64,000 nucleotides of DNA, taken from contig JABDCA010000005.1 of the NCBI GenBank assembly GCA_013288345.1, forward strand, positions 29,902-93,901, given 5' to 3'. The notes beneath the pieces were generated by a model. It was given only the letters and a program-made list of their open reading frames with translations, ran no database searches and was not told the origin of the DNA. Below are positions 9,382-17,522 of the stretch, piece by piece (position 1 is the stretch's first letter; each line of letters opens with the position of its first letter). Source of the DNA: Bacteroidota bacterium (GTDB lineage: Bacteria > Bacteroidota > Bacteroidia > JABEUT01). Both the position numbers and the translations under genes were made by a program.

Positions 9382-10200
9382 ATGGGTCTTCGGACTAAGG
9401 CCATATACTTATTTATTTTAATAGGATTACTTTCTGTGCGTTCATTTGCACAACAAGACAGCATTTACAGATTACCTCCTGCAAAACTCCTCGACCCTTA
9501 TATTTATTCAGGCTTACTGGATGCGCAAGACCAGATCATAGCGCCCTTTCATTGGAATGGAACACAATGGGCAACATTTGGTGTACTTGCTGCCGGAGAA
9601 TCTGCATTAATATTTGCAGGTGGAGATAAAGCGATACAATCATGGGCACAAAGCCACCGCAACAACACAACAAATTTTATTGAAGGTAACTTCGGCGACC
9701 CTTTTGGCGATGGCCTCTATCCTGCTATACTTATAGGGTCTGCTTATATTTTTGGTTACGCCCTTAAAAATACCCACTTAAAAAAGATGGCACTGTTAAC
9801 AACAAAAACATTGGTAATAAGTGCAGCAACTGCACTTATATTAAAATCAATTGCCGAAAGAGACAGGCCTTTTCAGCATAACCCACCCAACAATTTGTAC
9901 TGGAACGGACCCGTTGGTAAATTAGACCGCAATTCATTTCCTTCGGGCCATACCACAGTGGCCTTTGCAACTGCGTCGGGTATTGCTATGGCTTACCCAA
10001 AGCCTATTATTATTCCTATACTCGCATACAGTTTTGCTGCTGTTACGGCGTATGGAAGAGTAAATGGTAACTGGCACTGGGGATCGGATGTTTTAATGGG
10101 CGCTGCCATCGGATATTTTACATCGAGGCTTATTTATACACACGATAACCTTGGAAAGGCATTACGAAAAGTAAAGCCCATTGTACAGCCTTATCAATAG
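9382..10200 (+). CDS. PAP2-family phosphatase, secreted or membrane-bound
   Basis: 272 aa, starting immediately after the dxr stop. A signal peptide is visible (MGLRTKAIYLFILIGLL, cleavage near SFAQ). The full phosphatase signature is present: 'KSIAERDRP' (K-x6-RP), 'FPSGHTTVAFA' and 'RVNGNWHWGSD' (R-x5-H-x3-D). Several hydrophobic segments lie between. Such proteins remove phosphate from lipid phosphates such as phosphatidate or undecaprenyl/polyprenyl pyrophosphate at the outer face of the membrane. The substrate cannot be told from sequence; placement after dxr makes a polyprenyl substrate attractive. Confidence 0.88.
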   Translation: MGLRTKAIYLFILIGLLSVRSFAQQDSIYRLPPAKLLDPYIYSGLLDAQDQIIAPFHWNGTQWATFGVLAAGESALIFAGGDKAIQSWAQSHRNNTTNFIEGNFGDPFGDGLYPAILIGSAYIFGYALKNTHLKKMALLTTKTLVISAATALILKSIAERDRPFQHNPPNNLYWNGPVGKLDRNSFPSGHTTVAFATASGIAMAYPKPIIIPILAYSFAAVTAYGRVNGNWHWGSDVLMGAAIGYFTSRLIYTHDNLGKALRKVKPIVQPYQ

Positions 10201-10212
10201 ACTCCCGTAAGC

Positions 10213-10839
10213 TTATTCGCCTGTAATTATTTTGTCAGTCGATTTATGTTTCCTTACCTCATGTACCTTGCCAAATACGTGAAGGAATTTTTGTGAGATG
10301 GTGAAAAAGTCAACCCTACCACCTAAGCCAACTAAAGGGTATCTATTTATTACATCATAGCCGCCAAAAAGTGTAAACGACCCAATACCAACAAAGCCGC
10401 CAGCAAAAAAACCTGCCAGCCTGTTTAAGCTAAAATTATTTTCTATCCCTGCATCGCCTAATAATCCAAAGAAAAAAGTTGGATCAACGGTAATTTTATC
10501 ATTCTCATTAAATATAAAATCGCCATAAAACCAGGTATAACCTAAGCCTAAACTTACATTGGGGCTTACAATAGCATCACCATTACTTATTTCGATACTA
10601 CTAAAAGTAATAGGGATTGTTAAGGATCCCATAAGTGTTGCCTTATAGGTAGTATTATAATATAATGTATCGGGCCATTGACTAGGTTTACCCGGCAAGG
10701 CGTTGTTCTTTCCCGAGTCAGGGAATGAATATCCTCTTTTGGTTAAAAATTTAGTATTCGGGTTTCTTGTGTCTTGTTGCCCAATTGCAATTGAACTTAT
10801 AAAAACAGAAAACAATAAAAAGTATAAATAATATTTCAT
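10213..10839 (-). CDS. Secreted protein of unknown function, possibly beta-barrel
   Basis: 208 aa with a signal peptide (MKYYLYFLLFSVFISSIAIG, cleavage before QQD). I do not recognise the family. After a polar N-terminus the rest shows alternating, aromatic-rich strands ('GLGYTWFYGDF', 'FFGLLGDAG', 'SFTLFGGYDV', 'VGLGGRVDFF') with a Gly-rich middle, as in small outer-membrane beta-barrels. It follows the 124-aa secreted protein by 38 bases on the same strand and ends 12 bases from the convergent PAP2 gene. Function is unknown. Confidence 0.65.
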   Translation of the reverse strand: MKYYLYFLLFSVFISSIAIGQQDTRNPNTKFLTKRGYSFPDSGKNNALPGKPSQWPDTLYYNTTYKATLMGSLTIPITFSSIEISNGDAIVSPNVSLGLGYTWFYGDFIFNENDKITVDPTFFFGLLGDAGIENNFSLNRLAGFFAGGFVGIGSFTLFGGYDVINRYPLVGLGGRVDFFTISQKFLHVFGKVHEVRKHKSTDKIITGE

Positions 10840-10877
10840 TATGGAGAATATAATACAGACTATAGGTTACAGCCTGG

Positions 10878-11252
10878 TTATGACTTGGTGCAATTTAACT
10901 TACAGCCAAAGCCTTTTTCCATATCAAGGTATTGTGAATACTGCTGAGAGGTAAGTACTGCTTTTATTTTTGTATCGCGAATCTTGCAGAGTTTCACCGC
11001 TTTTTTATTCATGACAATTGTATCGCCTTTAGCTTTATCACGAGCATACTGCATATTATTTGCAAACTCCTCCTCAACAGGTAAAATTTTATTTATCTCG
11101 TCAGGGGTTATCTTATCCACGTTTTTCTTTACCTGATCAGTTTGTTGTTTGGCAAGTTGCTTATTAGTCATAGTGCCTTTTTCCTGTGCTATAACATTTG
11201 TTGCAAAAAAAGAAAGACCGATAAATAATGACAGGGAAGTTATAGTTTTCAT
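10878..11252 (-). CDS. Small secreted helical protein of unknown function
   Basis: 124 aa with a signal peptide (MKTITSLSLFIGLSFFATNVIA, cleavage before QEK). The mature part is charged and helical ('QLAKQQTDQVKKNVDKITPDE', shortened here), with 'VLTSQQYSQYLDMEKG' near the end. This resembles the periplasmic CpxP/Spy style, in which helices carry a 'LT..Q...Y' phrase, but the resemblance is weak and no family is claimed. There are three Cys near the C-terminus. The upstream region holds a possible copy of the regulatory motif described at 15074. Confidence 0.7.
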   Translation of the reverse strand: MKTITSLSLFIGLSFFATNVIAQEKGTMTNKQLAKQQTDQVKKNVDKITPDEINKILPVEEEFANNMQYARDKAKGDTIVMNKKAVKLCKIRDTKIKAVLTSQQYSQYLDMEKGFGCKLNCTKS

Positions 11253-11289
11253 ATGTAGAGTTTTAAAAAATTAATTCAATTAATATGTG

Positions 11290-11350
11290 GCAAAATTGAC
11301 TATAACAGGCTTTTAAAGTGTTATACATCTATTGATACTATTCATATATA
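11290..11350 (-). promoter_or_regulatory. Weak copy of the TTACAT-type promoter module
   Basis: Read on the plus strand: gcaaaattga at 11290, GTTATACATC exactly 30 bases on at 11320 (7 of 10 match to GTTACATAAC), and a poor second repeat at 11341. The spacing equals that of the two strong sites at 15074 and 51311. It lies 38 bases upstream of the 124-aa secreted protein. Taken alone this would not be significant. Confidence 0.3.
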
Positions 11351-11381
11351 TCACAGCTATATTTCTGTTTATATTTAATTA

Positions 11382-12257
11382 CTATTTCACGTGTATTCTG
11401 TGTCTTTTCTTTTCGTGCAGGTTTACCACCCACATACCGGTTGCAAAACCAACACAAGAACCCATAAACTCATCAGAAGCCCAATGTTGCACTTCATACA
11501 CACGCGCAAACAGTGTAAAGCAAGCAGGCACAAACGACATTATTTTCCAAAACGTTGTATTAGCATTCCGGAACATTACTGTAGATAGTGCAAAAGCACT
11601 GGTTGCATGTCCGCTAGGCATAGACTCAAAAGCATTATTAAATTTAAAATTACCCGGATGGAATACAAATGGGCCCAGGTCATTATATGGCCTGTATCTT
11701 CCAACACCTATTTTAAGCACTTCGGTAAATAATTCAGAATAGGCACCGGCTTGCAATAATTCAATAGCTATTCTTTTGGCTTTATTATTATGGGCTAAAA
11801 TTCCATACATGCCAAAAATGGCCGTTAATGAACCAATGGAATACCATTCGCCATAAACTCTGCCGGCCACAACCGGAATACTATATAAATAACGCTGTTT
11901 GCCAAGTGCCAAATTAGTTATACGTTGGTCAAATGGCATAAATGCAGCTGTGCCTGCCAATACCAATCCAACCCTTACCCAGTCTGCCGGGTGCCACCTG
12001 GCTGGGCCCTCAATAAAAAGTACTGTCTCATGCCCAAACTGACGAAGGCCGTAGTACTTCATATCTAATTTCTTTTCCTCTGCAGAATCCGCAGCTGTTT
12101 CTTTCCTTGTTACCGTATCAGCAACAACTGCATTAACAAGTTTTTGAAACTTTGTTGTATCCTTTCTGGGTACAGTATCTTTTGTTGTTTCCTGGGCAAA
12201 AGAATTTGTTGAAGTAGTTATAAAAAATAAAAGAAGTAACCTTATTATATGTTTCAT
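11382..12257 (-). CDS. PAP2-family phosphatase
   Basis: 291 aa with a signal peptide (MKHIIRLLLLFFITTSTNSFA, cleavage before QET). The complete signature is present: 'KIGVGRYRP' (K-x6-RP), 'MPSGHATSAFA' and 'RVYEVQHWASD' (R-x5-H-x3-D). A polar, Lys/Asp/Thr-rich stretch of about 50 residues separates the signal peptide from the membrane domain. Expected action is removal of phosphate from a lipid phosphate on the periplasmic side. It starts 11 bases after the DUF3943 gene ends, so it is the last gene of a run that begins with another PAP2 gene at 15039. Confidence 0.88.
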   Translation of the reverse strand: MKHIIRLLLLFFITTSTNSFAQETTKDTVPRKDTTKFQKLVNAVVADTVTRKETAADSAEEKKLDMKYYGLRQFGHETVLFIEGPARWHPADWVRVGLVLAGTAAFMPFDQRITNLALGKQRYLYSIPVVAGRVYGEWYSIGSLTAIFGMYGILAHNNKAKRIAIELLQAGAYSELFTEVLKIGVGRYRPYNDLGPFVFHPGNFKFNNAFESMPSGHATSAFALSTVMFRNANTTFWKIMSFVPACFTLFARVYEVQHWASDEFMGSCVGFATGMWVVNLHEKKRHRIHVK

Positions 12258-12268
12258 TGTGGTTATAA

Positions 12269-13903
12269 TTAGTTATAATGCCCACGGCGTTGCGGGTCTT
12301 CAAAGTAAAACTGAATAAATATTTTTTGTTCAGTTTGCACTGCAATATATGTTGGTGAACCTTCCTGGTAATGTGCCTGAGAATACAAGTAGTACTCGAA
12401 CCCAACACTCATAGATTTATAGACCTGCAAGGTAATTTTAGGTTTTAGGATACCAATGGAATTATTGCCAAGCGTGGGAGCACCCACAATTTCTCCTTGG
12501 CCTGTATTATTAAAAAGATGTATCATATAATAATAGTACGTAATACCAACAGTAGCCACTTTACCCAATGAAAGAGAGCTTTCTGCTTTAGCCTCCCAGC
12601 CATACCCAAAACTATAATCGCGGAATTGAGAAGTATCTGTAATTGGGCCCGTACTATTACCTGCCAGTGGCACTAACCCCACATGCACATTGGTATATAG
12701 GTTTGAAGTTTTGCCAATTGGTACTTTAGAAAAAACGCCTCCTCCAATTGCAATTGTCGATAACTCAAAGGTTGTATTGTCCCAATAGTCGTAATACAAA
12801 AAGCCTGCTTTGAGAAATGAAACATTTCCACTTTGCGAATTGCTACCGAATAAGAAACCGTAACCTGTTACATTATCAATTATCTTTCTTCCTACGCCAA
12901 TATCTGTTTCTACTCTTAATTTAAAAAAGTCAAACGGGTTACGCAATCTTTCTTCAAACGGATTACCATAATCGAACTGCACATTCACCATTTCACTTGT
13001 CTTTCCCGATAGAATAGCGTTTGAACGGTCATTTATAGCATGTATTCCGCCATACAGACTTATGTTCAATGGTTCCTTCTGATAAATTTCTTTATTGGTT
13101 GTTCTAAATGTTTTGCCTTGTATTAACCTGTTAAAGCCACGCATCGGGTCAATTAGCCCGGCTAATATCTCACGGAAAACTCTTTCTCTTCCATGGGTGC
13201 GGTCGTCAAGTACATTTGAACTGATGCGGTAAAGTATTTCTCCTAAAAGAATACCGTCCACTGTTGTATTCACTATATCTTCCCTTTCAGGTGTGCCATT
13301 CTCTCCGAATATTTTCCACATATAGCTACCTACAAGTGCAAAAGGAGCTGAGGCCCAGAAATTATAACCATTGCAGCGTGCATCGTTAAAATAAAAGTTA
13401 CCCATTATAGGATGCGATAGAAAGTTATTTCCAAATCTGTCCTGATCCCACTCCCAACCCGGGCCCCAGGGGAATCCTGCTCTCAACGTGCGATTCCAGC
13501 TGATAACATTCACCTTTGAAAATCCCAGGTTTAATATTCTGCTGTCAATTAAACTCAGCGCCAGGTTATCTCCGCATACTTCTAAAAATGGCCTCCATAG
13601 CGAATACTTTTTGTTATATACCGAATCATCTCTCAATAGATCGCCATACTTATTCTGCACAATGGTATCAACCTTCGAAGACTTTTGAGGTTGGCTTCTT
13701 ACCGAATCCGGGCCAATAGAATCAGAATGCAGTTTTATTTTTGCCGCCTTTATATCCTTTAACTGTTGATCTGCATTACCCAAGTTACGGTTAATGGTAT
13801 CGAGTTTGGCAACGTGCTTTGTTGTATCAGGCGCAACGGTATCTTGCCCTATAAGGCATTTTGCAGTAAGAATGAATAGGGCCGAAAAAAGTATAGTTCT
13901 CAT
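12269..13903 (-). CDS. DUF3943 domain protein, outer-membrane associated
   Basis: 544 aa with a signal peptide (MRTILFSALFILTAKCLIG, cleavage before QDT). A polar region to about residue 100 is followed by the conserved DUF3943 block: 'FPWGPGWEWDQDRFGNNF', 'HPIMGNFYFNDARCNGY', 'FGENGTPEREDIVNTT' and 'LLGEILYRIS'. The C-terminal half is strand-rich ('YGFLFGSNSQSG', 'FSFGYGWEAKAE' style) and ends with an aromatic strand, like an outer-membrane barrel. The function of DUF3943 is not known. Here it sits between two PAP2 phosphatases and a 50-aa membrane protein, which suggests a role in envelope lipids (inference). Confidence 0.82.
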   Translation of the reverse strand: MRTILFSALFILTAKCLIGQDTVAPDTTKHVAKLDTINRNLGNADQQLKDIKAAKIKLHSDSIGPDSVRSQPQKSSKVDTIVQNKYGDLLRDDSVYNKKYSLWRPFLEVCGDNLALSLIDSRILNLGFSKVNVISWNRTLRAGFPWGPGWEWDQDRFGNNFLSHPIMGNFYFNDARCNGYNFWASAPFALVGSYMWKIFGENGTPEREDIVNTTVDGILLGEILYRISSNVLDDRTHGRERVFREILAGLIDPMRGFNRLIQGKTFRTTNKEIYQKEPLNISLYGGIHAINDRSNAILSGKTSEMVNVQFDYGNPFEERLRNPFDFFKLRVETDIGVGRKIIDNVTGYGFLFGSNSQSGNVSFLKAGFLYYDYWDNTTFELSTIAIGGGVFSKVPIGKTSNLYTNVHVGLVPLAGNSTGPITDTSQFRDYSFGYGWEAKAESSLSLGKVATVGITYYYYMIHLFNNTGQGEIVGAPTLGNNSIGILKPKITLQVYKSMSVGFEYYLYSQAHYQEGSPTYIAVQTEQKIFIQFYFEDPQRRGHYN

Positions 13904-13909
13904 GATCCG

Positions 13910-14062
13910 TTATACCTTTCTGCCTTGTATTAATCTTAATACTACAGCTATAAGTGCAATAAAAAGTAATATGTGAATTAATCCTCCGGCATTATATCCA
14001 ACATATCCGATAGCCCATAGTATTATTAATATAACAGCTACTAAGTAAAGTAAGTTTCCCAT
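13910..14062 (-). CDS. lmo0937-like small membrane protein (50 aa)
   Basis: Translates to a 50-aa protein starting MGNLLYLVAVILIILWAIGY and ending VVLRLIQGRKV. It is almost entirely two hydrophobic segments with a Gly-rich turn ('GYNAGGLIH') and a basic C-terminus. This is the pattern of the lmo0937 / DUF5670 family, short membrane proteins often found beside stress genes in Bacteroidota. It lies 53 bases after the PAP2 gene at 14116 and six bases before DUF3943, so it is inside the operon. Confidence 0.8.
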   Translation of the reverse strand: MGNLLYLVAVILIILWAIGYVGYNAGGLIHILLFIALIAVVLRLIQGRKV

Positions 14063-14115
14063 GATATTTTTTGTTTTTTAAATTGTGATTACTGAATTAT
14101 TTGATCGTGATAATT

Positions 14116-15039
14116 TTAGTTTGTTGATGTTGTACTTGCTATACCTGAAGTATTGTTAGCAGGTGTTTCATGTGTAGGCAATGTCCAACACATACTCAGG
14201 CCCGATGCGCCCGGTATAGCCATCATACCCAGTGTAATGCCTTTGCATTTAAATTTGTGTAATTCGGGCAGAACAATACCGACTACTGCACCAACTGTAA
14301 GGCCCACCATATCATCTGATGGAAAATGCGCCAGCGCTTTTACTCTTAAATATCCCATAACTACCGGTGGAACTAATGCAGCGCCATACAAAAGAACTTT
14401 GCTTGCATCGGGGTTATAATCGCAATATACTTTCGCAGCAAAAAATGAAGTAAATGCAACTGATGCAGTATGGCCACTATATGCCGAATTGCGGTTGTTG
14501 CCTGAAGTCTGATCGCCTAAAGGAAGCTGGGAGTAGTATGTAATTGGGCGGTACCTGTTTTGAAAAGTCGGGCCAAACCAGCTATAGTTATATACTGTGA
14601 ATGTAATAACGTGCCCTTCGCCATACATAAATAGAATCGGGAGCCAGTCTTTTTTTATCTTCTTATCGAAAATGAGTAATGCCGGAAGAATAACAAATAC
14701 GGGTGGTTCAACCTCATCAGATAATTTGCTATACATTAAATGCTGACTAGGATTCTGGTGCAATGCCCATCTGTCAATAGAGTTAATTACACCCGGATTT
14801 AAGGCGGCTAATTCAGCACTGCTAAGGCTTGGTTTATTTTTAATTCTTCCAATTGCAGGATAGTCGGTAGCTAAGCCACCGGCTATTATAATGCTGCCAC
14901 TAATGTAACTTACGTGGTATATTTTTTTCCTGGGAATACTATCTACCGACTGGCTAAATGCGGTAAGGCTAAAACCTAATCCTATTATAAGAGATAATAA
15001 CTGTTTAGTAAAAACTGATTTGATAATTTTAATGATCAT
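14116..15039 (-). CDS. PAP2-like protein with altered motifs
   Basis: 307 aa with a signal-like hydrophobic start (MIIKIIKSVFTKQLLSLI) and about five hydrophobic segments. The third motif is intact: 'RVKALAHFPSDD' (R-x5-H-x3-D). The first reads 'FQNRYRP' without the usual Lys six residues before RP, and the second reads 'SAYSGHTAS', with Tyr in place of the Pro of PSGH. The catalytic His and Asp are kept, so activity is possible on a different substrate. It is the first gene of the operon 14116 - lmo0937 - DUF3943 - PAP2, and its promoter region carries the strong module at 15074-15134. Confidence 0.8.
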   Translation of the reverse strand: MIIKIIKSVFTKQLLSLIIGLGFSLTAFSQSVDSIPRKKIYHVSYISGSIIIAGGLATDYPAIGRIKNKPSLSSAELAALNPGVINSIDRWALHQNPSQHLMYSKLSDEVEPPVFVILPALLIFDKKIKKDWLPILFMYGEGHVITFTVYNYSWFGPTFQNRYRPITYYSQLPLGDQTSGNNRNSAYSGHTASVAFTSFFAAKVYCDYNPDASKVLLYGAALVPPVVMGYLRVKALAHFPSDDMVGLTVGAVVGIVLPELHKFKCKGITLGMMAIPGASGLSMCWTLPTHETPANNTSGIASTTSTN

Positions 15040-15073
15040 GAAAATGATTTTATAATTGATTTATTTTAATGTG

Positions 15074-15134
15074 GCAAAGGTGCCTGCCTTTGTCTGTAAA
15101 AGCTTTACATAACTCTGTTAAAGAGTTACATTTT
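15074..15134 (-). promoter_or_regulatory. Promoter module with paired TTACAT repeats
   Basis: On the plus strand: gcaaaggtgc (15074-15083), TTTACATAAC (15104-15113), GTTACATTTT (15125-15134). On the minus strand the first block reads GCACCTTTGC, a -7-like element about 35 bases before the PAP2 start at 15039; the two repeats fall in the -35 and -55 region. The same blocks with exactly the same spacing (30 and 21) stand before the CsbD gene at 51311. The layout suits an activator that binds two direct repeats on one face of the helix. Confidence 0.7.
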
Positions 15135-15186
15135 TTACTTATAAAGTCTAGGATTGCTTTAATGTATTAGTGTGTACTAATACGTA

Positions 15187-15978
15187 TTATTTGCTTTTAG
15201 CATTAGCGCCCTGAAGCTTCATGATCCTTTTGGAGATCCAAAAACATCCGAAAGCAAAAAAGGGCGCACATAATACATCTACCGTGTAGTGAACATGTTG
15301 TACCAACAATAAAAACCCAACAGATACTACTGCAAATAAAATATAGTACTTATCTACTTTTTTTACTGAGCATAGGTATAGTATAAATAAAGTAGCCGTA
15401 TGGCCCGAAAAGAAAAGGTCGCGTGTAATGCACCTCGAGCCATACATTAAATTACAAATAGGATCTTTAAGTTCTATTAATCCGGCTGGGGCAAAAAAGC
15501 GGGTTATACTAATTGTCAGCATACGGGCAATAAGCAAAAAACTAAGGGCCATAAGCGCTGTAGTAAACATTCTTGGGTTGCTAATACACCTTAAAACGCA
15601 TAGAATAATAACACTGGACATAAAGAACGTTATAGGAATAGAAACATTTTTTGCCGGCAGCCATTTTAAGAACAAGTCATTTAATAATACTCCGGTTTTA
15701 CTATCCTGTATGTAGTTAAAGAAATAATTAGTGCTAAATAGTATAACAGGTAGTATTAACAATATAAGCACAAAGGTTCTTCTAAAAGACTTGCTGCTCC
15801 ATTCATTATGCCAGTTGTCTCTTACTAATCTGCCGTATGTTCTTACCTTATATTCTCCCCAAGCTATTATACCGGGGTGCAAAGCAGGCAAAATTGCTTC
15901 AACTTGGCCATTAACATGATTTGAAATGACAGTTACCGGATGTAGTGGAAGGTCGAATTTATTTGTATATGTTTTCAT
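15187..15978 (-). CDS. Sphingomyelin-synthase-like PAP2_C membrane enzyme
   Basis: 263 aa, about six membrane segments. It carries the two hallmark motifs of the sphingomyelin synthase-like branch: 'RDLFFSGHTATL' and 'HVHYTVDVLCAP', giving the His, His, Asp triad. Known members move a phospho-head group between a phospholipid and ceramide, or hydrolyse such lipids. Bacteroidota make sphingolipids, so a head-group transferase is plausible, but the substrate is inferred only. A close paralog lies at 42946-43608. This copy has an extra polar N-terminus of about 45 residues ('HPGIIAWGEYKVRTYG'). Confidence 0.82.
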   Translation of the reverse strand: MKTYTNKFDLPLHPVTVISNHVNGQVEAILPALHPGIIAWGEYKVRTYGRLVRDNWHNEWSSKSFRRTFVLILLILPVILFSTNYFFNYIQDSKTGVLLNDLFLKWLPAKNVSIPITFFMSSVIILCVLRCISNPRMFTTALMALSFLLIARMLTISITRFFAPAGLIELKDPICNLMYGSRCITRDLFFSGHTATLFILYLCSVKKVDKYYILFAVVSVGFLLLVQHVHYTVDVLCAPFFAFGCFWISKRIMKLQGANAKSK

Positions 15979-16028
15979 GATTCAAGGCTTTTAGCAATTA
16001 CAGGAATATATCTCCTGTTTTTCATACT

Positions 16029-16089
16029 GCAAATATTGGCCTTATCGCCCCCATAGCTATTGTACTAAGTCAGCAATATGTTACATCAT
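16029..16089 (-). promoter_or_regulatory. Weaker copy of the paired TTACAT promoter module
   Basis: On the plus strand gcaaatattg at 16029, a degenerate attgtactaa at 16059 (30 bases on), and GTTACATCATT at 16080 (21 bases further). The geometry is exact and the distal repeat is strong; the proximal one matches at only 4 of 10 positions. It is upstream of the sphingomyelin-synthase-like gene that starts at 15978. Confidence 0.35.
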
Positions 16090-16178
16090 TAACACCTTGG
16101 TGAACCAGTTAGCTTATATAGAGCAAGCCATTTACAAAAAATAAGGGGCTTTAAACGGGGTGAGAATGAAAATTGAGG

Positions 16179-16186
16179 TAACTTTG
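16179..16186 (+). promoter_or_regulatory. -7 promoter element TAACTTTG
   Basis: Matches the Bacteroidota consensus TAnnTTTG, 16 bases before the rseP start. No clear TTG at the -33 position. Confidence 0.5.
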
Positions 16187-16202
16187 CACCTTATTTATTT
16201 TT

Positions 16203-17522
16203 ATGGACACACTTATTAAGATATCGCAATTCCTACTTGGCCTTTCTATACTTATTATACTTCACGAAGCAGGACACTTTTTTACAGCCCGTTTTTTCAA
16301 AATTAAAGTAGAGAAATTCTACCTCTTCTTCGATCCATGGTTCTCGCTTTTTAAGTTCAAAAAAGGCGATACAGAATATGGGATAGGTTGGCTACCCTTG
16401 GGTGGTTACGTTAAAATATCGGGCATGATAGATGAGTCGATGGATAAGGAAGCTATGAAACTGCCTCCTCAGCCATGGGAATTCCGCTCGAAACCGGCCT
16501 GGCAAAGGCTTATTGTGATGATAGGCGGTGTTACTGTAAACGTATTGCTTGCGGTAGTAATTTATTGCATGGTGTTATTTGTGTGGGGCTCAGAATACCT
16601 TCCTACCCAAAATGTAAAGTATGGTATTTACTGCGACAGCACTGCTATTAGAATGGGCCTTAGAAATGGAGACCTAGTACAAACTGTTGATGGAAAAACG
16701 GTAGAGAACTTTGATAAGCTTGCACTTACCATAATTATGGATAAGGCAAAATCTATACAGGTACTGCGCAACGGACAAGCGCAAAACATCCCGATAACTG
16801 ATAATGATATTTCGCAAATACTTAAGAATCCTCTTGAGTTCATTCAGATTCAATATCCGTGTGAGGTAGATTCAGTAGTGCCGGGTATGGCTGCTGCAAA
16901 TGCAGGCCTTAAAAAAGGTGATAGGATTGTGAAGCTCGATACGCTTTCAACTCCTTATTTCCAGGAGTTTAAAACTGCTTTGGTAAAAGACAGCAATAAG
17001 GATGTTATGCTTACAGTCAATTCAGGTGATAATATAAAAACTTTAACTGCACATGTAAACAACAAAGGAGCATTAGGTTTTGTTCAGAGGGACCCATCTA
17101 ACTATTTTGTAACTGTTAAAAAGAAGTACAGTTTTTTCGAAAGTATTCCTGCAGGGCTTAATATGTCCATAGAAAGTCTTAAAGGTTACATAAAACAGGT
17201 TAAGGTAATTTTTACGGTTAAGGGCGCTGCCAGCCAAATCAGCGGATTTGGCGGTATAGCTAAAGCTTATGGCAGTACATGGAACTGGCAGCATTTTTGG
17301 TTGCTTACAGCATTCATATCTATTATGCTGGCATTTGTAAATATATTGCCAATACCTGCATTAGATGGCGGCCATGTTATCTTCCTGCTTTACGAAATGA
17401 TTACCCGCCGCAAGCCAAGCGATAAGTTTTTAGAGTATGCACAATGGGCAGGAATGATAATACTGCTTTCACTTATTCTATTTGCAAACGGTAACGATGT
17501 ATTCAAGCTCTTTCATAAATAA
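16203..17522 (+). CDS. rseP: Site-2 protease RseP (RIP metalloprotease)
   Basis: 439 aa, normal length. The zinc motif is 'LHEAGHFFTARF' in the first membrane segment (HExxH), and the second metal site is 'NILPIPALDGGHVIF' near residue 385. PDZ domains lie between (about 125-290), with 'GMAAANAGLKKGDRIVKLD'. The enzyme cleaves membrane proteins such as anti-sigma factors or signal-peptide remnants within the bilayer. The next gene starts on the base after the stop. In this window anti-sigma partners are not evident. Confidence 0.95.
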   Translation: MDTLIKISQFLLGLSILIILHEAGHFFTARFFKIKVEKFYLFFDPWFSLFKFKKGDTEYGIGWLPLGGYVKISGMIDESMDKEAMKLPPQPWEFRSKPAWQRLIVMIGGVTVNVLLAVVIYCMVLFVWGSEYLPTQNVKYGIYCDSTAIRMGLRNGDLVQTVDGKTVENFDKLALTIIMDKAKSIQVLRNGQAQNIPITDNDISQILKNPLEFIQIQYPCEVDSVVPGMAAANAGLKKGDRIVKLDTLSTPYFQEFKTALVKDSNKDVMLTVNSGDNIKTLTAHVNNKGALGFVQRDPSNYFVTVKKKYSFFESIPAGLNMSIESLKGYIKQVKVIFTVKGAASQISGFGGIAKAYGSTWNWQHFWLLTAFISIMLAFVNILPIPALDGGHVIFLLYEMITRRKPSDKFLEYAQWAGMIILLSLILFANGNDVFKLFHK

